Source: Photobacterium proteolyticum
GTDB taxonomy: Bacteria; Pseudomonadota; Gammaproteobacteria; Enterobacterales; Vibrionaceae
Direction: 5' to 3'
Length of the DNA: 64,000 bases
Assembly (NCBI RefSeq): GCF_001939735.1
Contig: NZ_MJIL01000048.1
Coordinates: 62,001-126,000 of the forward strand
Made by a program: the position numbers and the translations under genes. This document shows, piece by piece, positions 28,978 to 39,357 of the stretch. The first letter of the stretch is position 1. Each line of letters begins with the position of its first letter. The notes below the pieces were generated by a model. The model saw only the letters and a list, made by a program, of their open reading frames with translations, was not told where the DNA came from and searched no databases.

Positions 28978-29433
28978 TTAGAATTTTGGAACCAGATTGG
29001 CTTTGGAAATATTGCTCAGCGCAAATGTTTCTTCATTGCCATCAACTTTCAGAGTGACTAGCTCGCCTTCAACAGCAATGATGTCACCTTTCCACTTGCG
29101 ACGATTGTCCATCGCCATTTTTAATACCAAGCTGACCTCGTGGCCAATAAATTGCTGGTAATGTGCAGCTTTGAATAGCGGCCTTTCCAGACCAGGGGAA
29201 GATACCTCCAGGTTGTAAGCCACAGTAATAGGATCTTCTACATCCATTACCGCGCTGATTTGGCGGCTAACTTCGGCGCAGTCGTCAACCGTAATGCCGT
29301 TTTCATGGTCGATGAAAACACGTAACGTTGAGTGCTCGCCTGCACGGATAAATTCCAAACCGACTAGTTCATAGCCCAAAGCCGTTACCGGCGCTTCGAG
29401 CAGTTCGGTTAATTGCATCTCTAAAGCTGTCAA
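28978..29433 (-). CDS. rimP: Ribosome maturation factor RimP
   Basis: It is needed for 30S subunit maturation. The 151 residues match the family, with [37 protein letters not shown] and [18 protein letters not shown]. The start is inferred as TTG at 29433 (TTG-ACA-GCT-TTA-GAG), with AGGGGG 5 nt before it. This aligns with the E. coli N-terminus and length, whereas the next ATG is five codons in. It is the first protein gene after the two tRNAs and a terminator. Confidence 0.92.
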   Translation of the reverse strand: MTALEMQLTELLEAPVTALGYELVGLEFIRAGEHSTLRVFIDHENGITVDDCAEVSRQISAVMDVEDPITVAYNLEVSSPGLERPLFKAAHYQQFIGHEVSLVLKMAMDNRRKWKGDIIAVEGELVTLKVDGNEETFALSNISKANLVPKF

Positions 29434-29504
29434 AACAACCCCCTGGAAACAAAAAAAGGGCACTAAAGCCCAGTAGATACCTGAATGGTCATTTTTCAGA
29501 TAAT

Positions 29505-29531
29505 AAAAAACCCCGAATTACGGGGTTTTTT
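29505..29531 (-). terminator. Terminator between tRNA-fMet and rimP
   Basis: The stem AAAAAACCCCG/CGGGGTTTTTT with loop AATTA lies about 80 bp past the tRNA and about 70 bp before rimP. It probably ends part of the secG–tRNA transcript, with read-through into rimP. Confidence 0.9.
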
Positions 29532-29613
29532 ATCACTGGACCCTGATTGCCACAGCCTTGGCTATGACAGAAAAAACATACTTCCTTAATAGGATAGTCG
29601 TTTTTTCGGAAAG

Positions 29614-29690
<77 letters not shown>

Positions 29691-29746
29691 TCCGTAATCT
29701 GAGGCGATTATATCGCTCAGATGTTGCCCTTTCAAGCAACGAATAA

Positions 29747-29831
29747 TGGTGCCGAGAAGGGGACTTGAACCCCTACACCTTGCGGCACTAGCACCTCATG
29801 CTAGCGTGTCTACCAATTTCACCATCTCGGC
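29747..29831 (-). tRNA. tRNA-Leu (GAG)
   Basis: 85 nt with an encoded CCA and a long variable arm. The anticodon loop ATGAGGT gives anticodon GAG, which reads CUC and CUU. It lies between secG and tRNA-fMet, as leuU does in E. coli. Confidence 0.96.
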
Positions 29832-29842
29832 TAAATCTTTAA

Positions 29843-30175
29843 TTACTGAGGAATGTCACTGTTTACAGGTGCACTCTCAGTTTTTTCTACAACTTGCTCA
29901 GTCGCTGGAGCACTCAGGTCTTCCCAGCCACTTGTTTCCTGCGCTTGCTTAGCACTCATGTTGCCAAGAACAAGACTAATTGCAAAGAAAACAGTTGCAC
30001 AAACTGCAGTCATTCGGGTCAGAAAATTTCCAGAGCCGCTAGCGCCGAACAATGTTCCTGAAGCGCCAGCCCCAAATGAGGCTCCCATATCTGCGCCTTT
30101 ACCTTGCTGAACCAAAACTAGGCCGATAACACCAAGCGCAGCCAACAGATAAATCACAAGTAGAATTTCGTACAT
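29843..30175 (-). CDS. secG: Preprotein translocase subunit SecG
   Basis: A 110-residue inner-membrane partner of SecY/SecE. Two membrane segments (MYEILLVIYLLAALGVIGLV and about 54-72) enclose the QQGKGADMGASFGAGASGTL loop typical of SecG, and a polar Glu/Thr/Pro-rich tail follows. ATG at 30175 is chosen over the GTG three codons upstream by length and family start. It is followed within 12 bp by tRNA-Leu. Confidence 0.95.
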   Translation of the reverse strand: MYEILLVIYLLAALGVIGLVLVQQGKGADMGASFGAGASGTLFGASGSGNFLTRMTAVCATVFFAISLVLGNMSAKQAQETSGWEDLSAPATEQVVEKTESAPVNSDIPQ

Positions 30176-30354
30176 GGGTTCCACCTATGGTTAAATTGTT
30201 GTGCCGGCTTTGCTAAAGCAGTGCCAGCGCACCCCCTTCAATCAAGGAGCGAATGCATACTAGCGAAAGCCTAAACCTGTGACAAGTAAAATTTCAACAA
30301 AAAGCTATATCAGTGAATCACTTGACCAAGTTTTAAGCAAAGCCGACGATAAAA

Positions 30355-30370
30355 TCACCGTTCCCGGTGA
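30355..30370 (-). terminator. Weak terminator-like hairpin after glmM
   Basis: The stem TCACCG/CGGTGA around TTCC lies just past the glmM stop and is followed on the minus strand by UUUUA. It is short, so it may be leaky. Confidence 0.6.
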
Positions 30371-30376
30371 ATCAAA

Positions 30377-31714
30377 TTAGCAGTTATCTTTTACTGCCTG
30401 AGCAATAGCTAATGCAGATTCTTTAACTAAATCAGCATCTTCGCCTTCAACCATCACACGAATCAACGGCTCGGTGCCCGACTTGCGCAATAATACCCGG
30501 CCGCTATCACCCAGTTTAGCCTCAACCGCCGCCTGTGCCGACAATACCGCATCTGATTCGAGCGGATTGGACTCACCGGCGAAACGGACATTCTCCAGCA
30601 CCTGTGGGTACATTGTCATTCCGTCACACAGCTCTTTCAGTGACATCTTGCTACCGACAATGGAGGCCATGACCTGCAGACCGGCAACAATGCCGTCACC
30701 CGTGGTCACTTTATCCAGCATGATCACATGGCCAGAGTTTTCGGCACCGATCAACCAGTTCTGCTTAACCAGCTCTTCCATTACGTAACGGTCACCGACT
30801 TTGGCACGGACAAACGGGATACCGAGATTTTTCAGCGCCACTTCCATACCGAGGTTCGTCATTAGTGTACCGACAACCCCGCCTTTCAATTCACCTCGGC
30901 GCAGCGCATCACGGGCAATAATGTAGGCAATCTGGTCACCGTCAACCTTGTTGCCTTCCTCGTCGACCATAATAACCCGGTCGCCGTCGCCATCAAGGGC
31001 AAAACCAAAGTGTGCTTTTTCCTCCAGCACCTTGGCTTGCAGGGCTGCGACATCCGTTGCCCCGACTTTATCGTTGATGTTGGTACCATTTGGCTCACAA
31101 CCTAGAGTGATCACCTCGGCACCCAGCTCTTTAAGCACATTCGGGGCAATGTGGTAAGTCGCACCATGGGCACAGTCGACAACGATTTTATAACCGGCCA
31201 GGCTCAGTTCAGACGGGAAGGTGCCTTTACAGAACTCGATATAACGACCGGCCGCATCGGCAATTCGTTTCGCCTTGCCCAGCATCGCCGACTCCACACA
31301 AGTCAGCGGCTTTTCCAGTTCTTCTTCAATCGCCAGCTCAATCTCGTCGGGCAGCTTGGTTCCTTCCGAGGAGAAGAACTTGATCCCGTTGTCATAATAA
31401 GGGTTGTGCGATGCCGAAATCACAATACCGGCCTCGGCGCGAAATGTCCGTGTCAGGTAGGCTACCGCAGGGGTAGGCATCGGACCGGTAAAAGCGGCCT
31501 GCAGGCCTGCTGCTGCCAACCCGGCTTCCAGTGCCGACTCCAGCATATAACCAGAGATACGGGTATCCTTACCGATGATCACTTTCTTGGTGCCCTGCTT
31601 AGACAACACGCGACCCGCCGCCCAGCCCAGTTTCAGGACAAAGTCCGGGGTAATTGGGGCCTGTCCGACCAAGCCACGGATCCCATCGGTACCAAAGAAC
31701 TTACGTTCAGCCAT
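30377..31714 (-). CDS. glmM: Phosphoglucosamine mutase
   Basis: It converts glucosamine-6-phosphate to glucosamine-1-phosphate for UDP-GlcNAc, peptidoglycan and LPS. The 445 residues match the alpha-phosphohexomutase family. The catalytic phosphoserine is S102 in [16 protein letters not shown], the metal loop is [14 protein letters not shown] and the phosphate-binding end is [17 protein letters not shown]. It lies 25 bp after folP, the usual folP–glmM pairing downstream of ftsH. Confidence 0.98.
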   Translation of the reverse strand: MAERKFFGTDGIRGLVGQAPITPDFVLKLGWAAGRVLSKQGTKKVIIGKDTRISGYMLESALEAGLAAAGLQAAFTGPMPTPAVAYLTRTFRAEAGIVISASHNPYYDNGIKFFSSEGTKLPDEIELAIEEELEKPLTCVESAMLGKAKRIADAAGRYIEFCKGTFPSELSLAGYKIVVDCAHGATYHIAPNVLKELGAEVITLGCEPNGTNINDKVGATDVAALQAKVLEEKAHFGFALDGDGDRVIMVDEEGNKVDGDQIAYIIARDALRRGELKGGVVGTLMTNLGMEVALKNLGIPFVRAKVGDRYVMEELVKQNWLIGAENSGHVIMLDKVTTGDGIVAGLQVMASIVGSKMSLKELCDGMTMYPQVLENVRFAGESNPLESDAVLSAQAAVEAKLGDSGRVLLRKSGTEPLIRVMVEGEDADLVKESALAIAQAVKDNC

Positions 31715-31739
31715 TTTCAGCTCCTAGCTATTATTTATT

Positions 31740-32570
31740 TTATTCCTGCTCTAATGTCATCCGACACACTTTCAAGACATCAACGGTTTCTTGTGCGTCA
31801 TGGACACGAATAATCTGCGCCCCTTTCATGGCAGCAATGGCTGCACATGCCAGGCTTCCAGCCATACATTCGGCAGGTTTTTTATCAAGTAACTTAAATA
31901 TCATTGATTTACGCGACATACCAACAAGCAGGGGTAAACCAAATTGGTGAAATTTATCCAGATGCGCGAGCAACTGATAATTATGCTCCAGGGTTTTACC
32001 GAATCCGTACCCCGGATCCAGCAACAACTGTTCGCGGCGGATCCCGGCCGCCTCGCATGCCTCGACCCGCTCGGCGAGGAACTGGCCGACATCGGCAATC
32101 ACATCTTGATAAGTCGGTTGCTGTTGCATTGTACGCGGCTGCCCCTTCATATGCATCAGGCAAACCGGCACATTGGCCTTCGCCGCTGCCGCCATCGCCC
32201 CCGGCTCTTGCAGAGCGCGAACATCATTGATCAGATCTGCACCTGCTGCAACCGCCTCGGTCATCACCTGCGCCTTGCTGGTATCGATAGAGATCCAGCA
32301 GTCAAACCGCTGGCGGATCGCCTCAATCACCGGAACGACCCGATCAAGCTCATCACTCTGCACAACATCGGCAGCACCCGGACGGGTTGACTCCCCCCCG
32401 ATATCAATAATGCTGGTTCCGGCAGCCAGCATCGACTCGACATGGTAAAGCGCATTATCAAGGCGATTAAATTTCCCCCCATCGGAAAATGAGTCCGGGG
32501 TCACATTGAGGATCCCCATTGCATGGGAGTGCGAAAGATCGAGGGTTTTGTCTTTACTGGTCAGAATCAT
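31740..32570 (-). CDS. folP: Dihydropteroate synthase
   Basis: It joins p-aminobenzoate to dihydropterin pyrophosphate in folate synthesis and is the target of sulfonamides. The TIM-barrel motifs MGILNVTPDSFSDGG, GGESTRPGA, DINDV-like LINDVRALQEPG and LMHMKGQP are present. There are 276 residues from ATG at 32570 (MILTSKDKTLDLSHSHAMGI); another ATG lies four codons upstream, and neither has a strong ribosome-binding site. A terminator separates it from ftsH, so it depends on read-through or its own promoter. Confidence 0.95.
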   Translation of the reverse strand: MILTSKDKTLDLSHSHAMGILNVTPDSFSDGGKFNRLDNALYHVESMLAAGTSIIDIGGESTRPGAADVVQSDELDRVVPVIEAIRQRFDCWISIDTSKAQVMTEAVAAGADLINDVRALQEPGAMAAAAKANVPVCLMHMKGQPRTMQQQPTYQDVIADVGQFLAERVEACEAAGIRREQLLLDPGYGFGKTLEHNYQLLAHLDKFHQFGLPLLVGMSRKSMIFKLLDKKPAECMAGSLACAAIAAMKGAQIIRVHDAQETVDVLKVCRMTLEQE

Positions 32571-32606
32571 CACAGTGTCCATTTGCTACAAACCACAGAA
32601 TAAAAA

Positions 32607-32630
32607 AAACCCCGAGCCTGCTCGGGGTTT
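32607..32630 (-). terminator. ftsH terminator
   Basis: The stem AAACCCCGAG/CTCGGGGTTT has a tetraloop. On the minus strand a U-run follows (A-run 32602-32609). It lies 18 bp past the ftsH stop and before folP. Confidence 0.9.
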
Positions 32631-32647
32631 CATTTTCAGAACAACAA

Positions 32648-34615
32648 TTACGCTTGTGGCTTGTCGTCTTCTTTATCTTCAGTCTTCGGTGCTTCAGCAC
32701 TATCAGACACCGGCTTTTCTTCAGCAGGCGTGTCAGCCTTTTCCGCATCAGAATCCGAGTCGACATCAGACGCCTTCAATGTATCACCTTCATCAGTCCA
32801 GCCTTTCGGCGCACGGATTTCAGCTTTACGGGCCATCAAATCATCGATTTGACCAGCATCGATTGTCTCATACTTCATCAATGCTTCTTTCATCGCATGC
32901 ATGATGTCCATGTTCTGGCTCAGAATTTCACGCGCTCGCTCGTAGTTACGATCAATCAGCGCACGAACTTCCGTATCGATGGCACGGGCTGTTTCATCAG
33001 ACATGTGTTTTGTCTGTGTTACAGAGCGGCCAAGGAATACTTCACCTTCGTCTTCAGCATACAGCAGCGGACCTAGCTTGTCTGAGAAGCCCCACTGAGT
33101 CACCATCTTACGGGCAATGTCAGTTGCTCGCTCGATATCATTCGATGCACCGGTCGACACTTTATCTACACCGTAGATAAGCTCTTCCGCCAGTCGGCCA
33201 CCGTATAGGCTCGAAATCATCGACTCGAGGAACTCACGAGAATGGCTGACTCGGTCTTGCTCAGGCAAGTACATAGTCACACCCAGCGCGCGGCCACGAG
33301 GAATAATCGATACCTTGTAAACCGGATCATGGTCCGGTACCAGGCGACCGATAATTGCGTGACCAGCCTCATGGTAGGCGGTTGACTCTTTCTGCTCGTC
33401 CGTCATCACCATTGACTTGCGCTCTGCGCCCATCATGATTTTGTCTTTGGCAAGCTCGAATTCCACCATAGAAACGGTACGCTTGTTGCCGCGAGCCGCA
33501 AACAAGGCAGCCTCGTTGACCAGGTTAGCCAAATCGGCACCAGAGAAACCCGGTGTACCACGTGCAATCAGTGATGGTTTAACATCGCCGTCCAGCGGTA
33601 CTTTACGCATGTGCACTTTCAGGATTTGCTCACGACCACGTACATCCGGCAGACCAACCACAACCTGACGGTCGAAACGGCCCGGACGAAGCAATGCTGG
33701 GTCCAGTACATCTGGGCGGTTAGTCGCGGCAATAACGATGATACCTTCATTACCCTCGAAACCATCCATCTCAACCAGCATCTGGTTAAGCGTCTGCTCA
33801 CGCTCATCGTGACCACCACCGACACCAGCACCACGCTGACGGCCGACAGCATCGATTTCATCGATAAAGATGATACAAGGTGCCGCTTTCTTCGCCTGCT
33901 CAAACATGTCACGGACACGGGATGCACCCACACCAACGAACATTTCTACGAAGTCAGAACCCGAAATGGTAAAGAACGGAACCTTCGCTTCACCGGCAAT
34001 CGCTTTAGCCAGCAAGGTTTTACCCGTACCAGGAGGACCAACCATAAGAACACCCGTCGGGATCTTACCACCCAACTTCTGGAAGCGGCTCGGATCACGC
34101 AGGTAATCCACCAGCTCCTTCACGTCTTCTTTGGCTTCGTCACAGCCTGCAACGTCGCTGAAGGTCGTTTTAATCTGATCTTCACTCATCATGCGTGCTT
34201 TAGACTTACCGAACGACATGGCACCTTTGCCACCGCCGCCCTGCATCTGGCGCATGAAGAAAATCCAAACACCAATAAGAAGCAGCATTGGGAACCAGGA
34301 GATGAAGATAGAAGCCAGCAGGCTCGGCTCTTCAGGTGGTGTACCCATCACCTTCACATTAGCGTTAATAAGGTCGTCTAATAGCTTTTGATCGTTGTAG
34401 ACAGGCAGATAAGTGACGTATCGCGTGTTATCACGTTTATATACGGTGATCTCACGATCATTGAATCGCGCTTCCCTTATCTGATCCTGACCGATTTCAC
34501 GGACAAAGGTTGTATAGTCGACTTGACGGCCAGCACTGTCACCGGGACCAAAGCTCTGAAATACAGACATCAGAACCACAGCGATGACCAACCACAAAAT
34601 CAAGTTTTTTGCCAT
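32648..34615 (-). CDS. ftsH: ATP-dependent zinc metalloprotease FtsH
   Basis: A membrane-anchored AAA+ protease that degrades membrane and some soluble proteins. The protein has 655 residues: two membrane segments ([19 protein letters not shown] and about 100-120) around a periplasmic domain, Walker A GPPGTGKT (193-200), Walker B IIFIDEID (248-255), the second region of homology [19 protein letters not shown] and the zinc site HEAGH (415-419). The C-terminal tail after 600 is Asp/Glu/Lys-rich and diverges from E. coli. ATG at 34615 gives [10 protein letters not shown]; a TTG three codons upstream is less likely. It follows rlmE by about 49 bp. Confidence 0.98.
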   Translation of the reverse strand: MAKNLILWLVIAVVLMSVFQSFGPGDSAGRQVDYTTFVREIGQDQIREARFNDREITVYKRDNTRYVTYLPVYNDQKLLDDLINANVKVMGTPPEEPSLLASIFISWFPMLLLIGVWIFFMRQMQGGGGKGAMSFGKSKARMMSEDQIKTTFSDVAGCDEAKEDVKELVDYLRDPSRFQKLGGKIPTGVLMVGPPGTGKTLLAKAIAGEAKVPFFTISGSDFVEMFVGVGASRVRDMFEQAKKAAPCIIFIDEIDAVGRQRGAGVGGGHDEREQTLNQMLVEMDGFEGNEGIIVIAATNRPDVLDPALLRPGRFDRQVVVGLPDVRGREQILKVHMRKVPLDGDVKPSLIARGTPGFSGADLANLVNEAALFAARGNKRTVSMVEFELAKDKIMMGAERKSMVMTDEQKESTAYHEAGHAIIGRLVPDHDPVYKVSIIPRGRALGVTMYLPEQDRVSHSREFLESMISSLYGGRLAEELIYGVDKVSTGASNDIERATDIARKMVTQWGFSDKLGPLLYAEDEGEVFLGRSVTQTKHMSDETARAIDTEVRALIDRNYERAREILSQNMDIMHAMKEALMKYETIDAGQIDDLMARKAEIRAPKGWTDEGDTLKASDVDSDSDAEKADTPAEEKPVSDSAEAPKTEDKEDDKPQA

Positions 34616-34664
34616 GTCACTCAAGGTGTTAACCTCGCGATAACTTAAAGATGAATTTAGGGTA

Positions 34665-35294
34665 CTACAGTTTGTAACCTGTAGCTACAATATAGACCTC
34701 ACGAGAGCGATCTCGTGACGAATCCGGTTTACGAATTTTAACCACTTTGAACATGCTACGCACGTCAGCCAGGTACTGGTCAAAGCCTTCACCCTGGAAA
34801 ACTTTTACCGCAAAGCTGCCGTTCGGCGCAAGTACTTGCCTACACATATCTAATGCTAGTTCAACAAGATACATTGCTCTAGGTTGATCTGACGCCAAGT
34901 TGCCGCTCATGTTAGGCGCCATATCTGAAAGTACCACATCAACCATGTCTGGCTGAATACGATCCAACAGTGCATCCAACACAGCCTCTTCACGGAAATC
35001 ACCTTGCAAGAAACTTACTCCCGGCAGCGAATCCATAGGCAGAATATCACAGGCAATCACCTGTCCTTCATCACCGACGACTTCAGCTGCATACTGAGAC
35101 CAGCCCCCAGGTGCCGCACCCAGATCGACAACTGTCATACCGGGCTTTAGCAGCTTATCCTTATTTTGAATCTCTTCAATTTTAAAGATAGCGCGAGAAC
35201 GGTAGCCTTTCTTCTGTGCCTCCTGAACATATTTATCATCAAAATGCTCTTTCAGCCAACGTCCGGAGCTCCCCGATTGTTTTTTTCGACTCAT
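34665..35294 (-). CDS. rlmE: 23S rRNA Um2552 methyltransferase RlmE
   Basis: It 2'-O-methylates U2552 of 23S rRNA late in 50S assembly. The 209 residues match the RrmJ/FtsJ family: the SAM motif [26 protein letters not shown] and [15 protein letters not shown] contain the K-D-K-E-type catalytic residues. It is the head of the rlmE–ftsH unit and divergent from yhbY. The gap to yhbY is 140 bp. Confidence 0.97.
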   Translation of the reverse strand: MSRKKQSGSSGRWLKEHFDDKYVQEAQKKGYRSRAIFKIEEIQNKDKLLKPGMTVVDLGAAPGGWSQYAAEVVGDEGQVIACDILPMDSLPGVSFLQGDFREEAVLDALLDRIQPDMVDVVLSDMAPNMSGNLASDQPRAMYLVELALDMCRQVLAPNGSFAVKVFQGEGFDQYLADVRSMFKVVKIRKPDSSRDRSREVYIVATGYKL

Positions 35295-35434
35295 GATTTA
35301 CCTAATGAGTTAGCGTACTTATAAAGTATACTCGACCACTTTACAGTGACGTATACTAAACAAATTAGTCTTCTAGACTAGATGGCGTTAGAATACCGTG
35401 TTTTCAACCCTTATCATCAAAAAATAGAGTCTCC

Positions 35435-35731
35435 ATGAACCTAAGCACCAAACAGAAGCAATACCTGAAGGGTCTTGCCCACAACCTAAAGCCTGTTGTC
35501 CTTATGGGTGCAAACGGCCTGACAGAAGCGGTTCTGGCCGAAATCGAACTCGCGCTTGACCACCATGAACTTATCAAGGTTAAGGTTGCTGCAGAAGAAC
35601 GCGAAACAAAAGTTTTGATCGTCGATGCAATTGTTCGTGAAACGAAAGCAGAAAAAGTACAAGTTATCGGTAAAACACTTGTTCTTTACCGCCCGAGCGA
35701 AGAGCGTAAAATCGAACTTCCTCGCAAATAA
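35435..35731 (+). CDS. yhbY: YhbY, CRS1/YhbY-domain RNA-binding protein
   Basis: A 98-residue KH-like RNA-binding protein associated with the 50S precursor. MNLSTKQKQYLKGLAHNLKP, VVLMGANGLTEAVLAEI and ELIKVKV mark the CRS1-YhbY domain (the GxxG-type loop is GANG). It is divergent from rlmE and convergent with greA, the usual arrangement. A strong terminator begins at its stop codon. Confidence 0.95.
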   Translation: MNLSTKQKQYLKGLAHNLKPVVLMGANGLTEAVLAEIELALDHHELIKVKVAAEERETKVLIVDAIVRETKAEKVQVIGKTLVLYRPSEERKIELPRK

Positions 35732-35757
35732 AAAAGGCCGCCGACGCGGCCTTTTTT
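35731..35757. terminator. Bidirectional terminator (yhbY / greA)
   Basis: AAAAAGGCCGC/GCGGCCTTTTTT with loop CGAC. It begins at the last base of the yhbY stop and can also end greA transcripts. Confidence 0.92.
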
Positions 35758-35841
35758 ACACCCAGGTAATGGCATGGAGTGCCACTATCTACCGCAACCC
35801 GTTGTTACATTCACTAACAATATAATCACAGCGACAGTCAA

Positions 35842-36315
35842 TTAGATGTACGACACTTCCGCAATTTCGAACTCTTTTTGACCACCAGGCGTGGTAATGA
35901 CCACTTCATCGTCCTGCATTTTGCCAATCAGACCACGAGCAATCGGCGAGTTAACCGAGATCCGACCCGCCTTGATGTCAGCTTCATCGTCACCAACAAT
36001 CTGGTACTTAACTTCATCTTCGGTATCAACGTCGATCAGCGTCACTGTCACACCAAAGATAACCTTTCCGGTGTTCTCCATCTTGGTGACATCAATCACC
36101 TGAGCCACCGATAGCTTATATTCGATATCGCGGATCTGCGCTTCACAGATACCCTGCTCTTCGCGTGCAGCATGATACTCGGCATTTTCCTTCAGGTCGC
36201 CCAGCTCACGAGCCTCACCAATCGCCTGAGAGATAATAGGACGGCGCTTCATTAATGCATCCAGTTCATCACGCAGCATCTTCTCGCCGCGTACCGTCAT
36301 TGGAACCTTATCCAT
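35842..36315 (-). CDS. greA: Transcript cleavage factor GreA
   Basis: It reactivates backtracked RNA polymerase by stimulating cleavage of the nascent RNA. The 157 residues have the N-terminal coiled-coil with acidic tip (about 1-75, [18 protein letters not shown]) and a globular C-terminal domain ending [20 protein letters not shown]. The start [14 protein letters not shown] matches. It is divergent from ompU across a 480-bp AT-rich gap, as in V. cholerae. Confidence 0.97.
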   Translation of the reverse strand: MDKVPMTVRGEKMLRDELDALMKRRPIISQAIGEARELGDLKENAEYHAAREEQGICEAQIRDIEYKLSVAQVIDVTKMENTGKVIFGVTVTLIDVDTEDEVKYQIVGDDEADIKAGRISVNSPIARGLIGKMQDDEVVITTPGGQKEFEIAEVSYI

Positions 36316-36798
36316 AACTTTACTTACCTCAAACCCCGTATAGTACCTAGCACTATTTTGGGCAAAAAAAAGCTAGTCCAGCTCCATGCTGAACCAACAT
36401 TGTTAATAGGGAACAGAATTCATTTTAAACAAAGATGAGCAAGAGATCACCCTAGATACTGTCTCCAGTAATATAAGGCTTTTCCTCCTACAGGAACCTG
36501 ACCCATTTTAATGTGGATTAGTTCACAAATATAATCAAACTTACAAAATAAGTACCACAATAAAATATCAATCATTTCTAAAGACAACTAAAAGCTCATC
36601 TCGGTAGAGAACTTTCCCGACCAAATATAAACACCTGATAAAGAAAGGCTTTTAGAACCAAAAAACACCAAAAAGTATTCCGGAAAAGTATTTTTCAGTT
36701 TTTTTTACTAACTGTCTGCCCGCAATAACCAGTAAAAAGAACACCATGCATTTAGCACTCTCATGCATACAACAAAATAATTCCAAAAGGATTCGACA
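36316..36798. promoter_or_regulatory. greA–ompU divergent AT-rich promoter region
   Basis: A 483-bp AT-rich gap with no gene. It holds a direct repeat AAAAGTATT (36671-36679 and 36684-36692, 13 bp apart) and two copies of the palindrome ATGCAT (36746-36751, 36763-36768) in the probable ompU leader. The ompU ribosome-binding site is AAAAGGA before 36799. Vibrio ompU genes are activated by ToxR; I see A/T tracts that could serve but no site I can assign. Confidence 0.5.
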
Positions 36799-37806
36799 AT
36801 GAACAAGAAACTGATTGCTTTGGCAGTAGCAGCAGCATCAATCTCGGGCGCAGCAACAGCTGCAGAAGTCTACTCTGACGAAACTTCTAGCCTGGCAGTA
36901 GGCGGCCGTTTTGAAGCTCGCATGGTAATGGCTGATAACGAAGCGGGTGACAGCAAAGTTACTGACGCATCTCGTGTTCGTGTAAACATCGCAGGTAAAA
37001 CTGATATCACTGAAGACATCTACGGTATCGGCTTCTGGGAAGGCGAATACAAAGATGGTGAAGATGTCGATAACCGTCACCTAAACGCAGGTCTTGGCGG
37101 CGAGTTCGGTCAGGTTCGCTACGGTAAGACTGACGGCTCTCTGGGCATGCTGACAGACTTCACTGATATCATGGCTTTCCACGGTAACGAAGCGGGTAAC
37201 AAGCTAGCTGCTGCTGACCGTACAAGCAACAACCTTGCTTACGTTGGTTCTTTCGACCTTTCAGGCAACAACCTGACAGTTAAAGCAAACTACGTGTTCA
37301 CTGGCGAAAACGAAAACGCTAACGGCACTTACGATGTTGACGGCTACTCTCTTGCTGCAATGTACGCTATGGACATGGGCCTGGCATTCGGTGCGGGTTA
37401 CGGCGAGCAGGACGGTCAGGCAGCCCTAAACACTGAAACTGGCAAGCAGGCATTCGGTGCAATTTCTTACACTATCGGTGACTTCTACTTTGCAGGCCTA
37501 TACCAGGACGCAGAAAACACTGAAGTACACGGCCTGAACGTTGAAGAGTCTAAGGGTTACGAATTTGCTGCATCTTACACGATGGGCGATACAGTATTCA
37601 TTGCAACATACAACTACCTGGAAGACTCGAACAACGACAAGGATCTACGTGATTCTATCGCTGTTGACGCAACTCACTACTTTAACAAGAACTTCCGTGC
37701 TTACGCTTCATACAAGTTCAACAACCTAGACACAGACTCTACTGTTGGCATTACTAAAGCGAAGACATCTGACGAGTTCGTACTGGGTGCACGTTACGAC
37801 TTCTAA
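36799..37806 (+). CDS. ompU: Outer-membrane porin OmpU
   Basis: A general trimeric porin of the outer membrane. The 335 residues start with a signal peptide of about 22 residues (MNKKLIALAVAAASISGAAT, then AAEVYSDET). The rest is acidic, rich in alternating beta strands, and has the PEFG-less GRFEARM first strand and GGEFGQVRYGKTDGSLG of the OmpU/OmpL family. It ends in RYDF with the terminal Phe needed for BAM; YDF is the OmpU C-terminus known to activate DegS. The location between greA and dacB matches V. cholerae ompU. Codon use is strongly biased (CTGs, GGT, GCA), as expected for high expression. Confidence 0.93.
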   Translation: MNKKLIALAVAAASISGAATAAEVYSDETSSLAVGGRFEARMVMADNEAGDSKVTDASRVRVNIAGKTDITEDIYGIGFWEGEYKDGEDVDNRHLNAGLGGEFGQVRYGKTDGSLGMLTDFTDIMAFHGNEAGNKLAAADRTSNNLAYVGSFDLSGNNLTVKANYVFTGENENANGTYDVDGYSLAAMYAMDMGLAFGAGYGEQDGQAALNTETGKQAFGAISYTIGDFYFAGLYQDAENTEVHGLNVEESKGYEFAASYTMGDTVFIATYNYLEDSNNDKDLRDSIAVDATHYFNKNFRAYASYKFNNLDTDSTVGITKAKTSDEFVLGARYDF

Positions 37807-37840
37807 TCCCGACTGGATTAGCAAGGCTACATGCTAATAA

Positions 37841-37870
37841 GGGCGCTGACCTTCGGGTCGGCGCCTTTTT
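37841..37870 (+). terminator. ompU terminator
   Basis: GGGCGCTGACC/GGTCGGCGCC with a TTCG loop is followed by TTTTT. It lies 35 bp past the ompU stop. A weaker inverted repeat (ATTAGCA/TGCTAAT, 37817-37837) precedes it. Confidence 0.92.
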
Positions 37871-37897
37871 GCGATATGATGGTTAAACGACTTTCAT

Positions 37898-39322
37898 ATG
37901 GTTATTAACTTAATGCTCCGTGTTTTTCCCCTATTGCTAGGCCTGCTGCTTAGCCAGCCTGTACTTGCCAACTTTTCTCCCCAGCCTGCAATCAAACACT
38001 TACCCGGAGGCCAAGATGCAGCCCTGATTGTTGTCGACCCGGCTAGCGGCCAGGTAAAGTACTCCCAGCGAGAAAAACAGCTCCAGGCACCGGCCAGTAC
38101 CCAAAAGCTCATCACGGCACTGGCAGCCAAACTCTACCTGGGCGACAGCTTCCGTTTTACAACCGATTTTGAGCGCAGCGGTGACGATATTATCGTTCGC
38201 TTTAGCGGCGATCCGACCCTGTCTCGCCCTCAGCTGGCCGCTCTGCTGGCCCAGCTAAAAAAAGCTAAAATCAACACGGTAAAAGGAAACATCGTGCTCA
38301 ATGGGGCTGTATTTAGCGGCTATGAGCGGGCGCCTGGGTGGCCCTGGGATATTCTCGGGGTTTGCTACAGCGCCCCTGCCAGCAGCATCTCACTGGAACA
38401 TAATTGCGTGCAGGGTGCTCTATACAGCAACAAGGCTCTTGGCCAGACAACACGCGTCAATATACCTGCCCACCAACCTGTCAGGGTCACGACTGATGCG
38501 GTGGTTGTCAGCAAGGAACAACAAAAAGCACGCTACTGCGACTTAACTCTGGTTGCCGATAATAACAATACCTACCAGCTAAGTGGGTGCTTACATAAAC
38601 GCAGCCAACCGTTGCCGCTTAACTTCGCAGTGCAAAATACCGAGCTCTATGCCGGGGCAGTGATCCGCAGCGAACTCAAACGTGTAGGCATTGGCTTTGA
38701 AGGTAAAATCGTTCGTGATGATACGGCTCGGGGCAAACGCATAGCCCGCCATCAGTCCGACCCGTTGCCTTTGTTACTCGATACTATGGTCAAGGACTCC
38801 GATAACCTGATCGCAGATAACCTGGCCAAGACACTTGGCGGTCAATATTTCAAGCAGCCGGGCAGCTTTAGCAATGGTGTGGCCGCTATCAAGGCAATCT
38901 TGAATGAAAAAGCGGGGATTGATTTAAGCAAGGCCGTACTGGTCGACGGTTCCGGTCTGTCTCGCAATAACAGGGTTTCGGCGGCCCAGATGATGGAAGT
39001 GATCACTTACCTCTACCAGAATGACAAGCAGCTCAACTTGCTCAGCACACTGCCGGTAAGCGGAAAAAGCGGGACCTTACGCTATCGCCAGAGTATCCGC
39101 CACCAACCGCTCCAGGACAAGATAGCAGCCAAAAGCGGCTCGTTGTTCGGCACCTACAACCTTGCCGGGCTCATCACGACAAAATCTGGCAAGCAGTTGC
39201 TGTTCGTCCAGTTTGTGACCAACTATCACCCTGAAGAACCTGAAGAAGGGGCTCCGAAAGTCGCACCGCCCATTGAGCATTTTGAGCGTGAACTGTATCG
39301 AAGCTTATATGAGAGTTTCTAA
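37898..39322 (+). CDS. dacB: D-alanyl-D-alanine carboxypeptidase/endopeptidase DacB (PBP4)
   Basis: A periplasmic class C penicillin-binding protein that trims and cleaves peptidoglycan cross-links. The 474 residues begin with a signal peptide (MVINLMLRVFPLLLGLLLSQ, then PVLA). The catalytic SxxK is S67-T-Q-K70 and the SxN motif is S301-D-N303. The third motif, normally KTG, is K412-S413-G414. An inserted domain (about 75-285) with four cysteines is present, as in PBP4. It is downstream of ompU and separated by a terminator. Confidence 0.95.
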   Translation: MVINLMLRVFPLLLGLLLSQPVLANFSPQPAIKHLPGGQDAALIVVDPASGQVKYSQREKQLQAPASTQKLITALAAKLYLGDSFRFTTDFERSGDDIIVRFSGDPTLSRPQLAALLAQLKKAKINTVKGNIVLNGAVFSGYERAPGWPWDILGVCYSAPASSISLEHNCVQGALYSNKALGQTTRVNIPAHQPVRVTTDAVVVSKEQQKARYCDLTLVADNNNTYQLSGCLHKRSQPLPLNFAVQNTELYAGAVIRSELKRVGIGFEGKIVRDDTARGKRIARHQSDPLPLLLDTMVKDSDNLIADNLAKTLGGQYFKQPGSFSNGVAAIKAILNEKAGIDLSKAVLVDGSGLSRNNRVSAAQMMEVITYLYQNDKQLNLLSTLPVSGKSGTLRYRQSIRHQPLQDKIAAKSGSLFGTYNLAGLITTKSGKQLLFVQFVTNYHPEEPEEGAPKVAPPIEHFERELYRSLYESF

Positions 39323-39357
39323 CGGCGTTTTTCGATACTTTAGGAGAACAAAGAATG

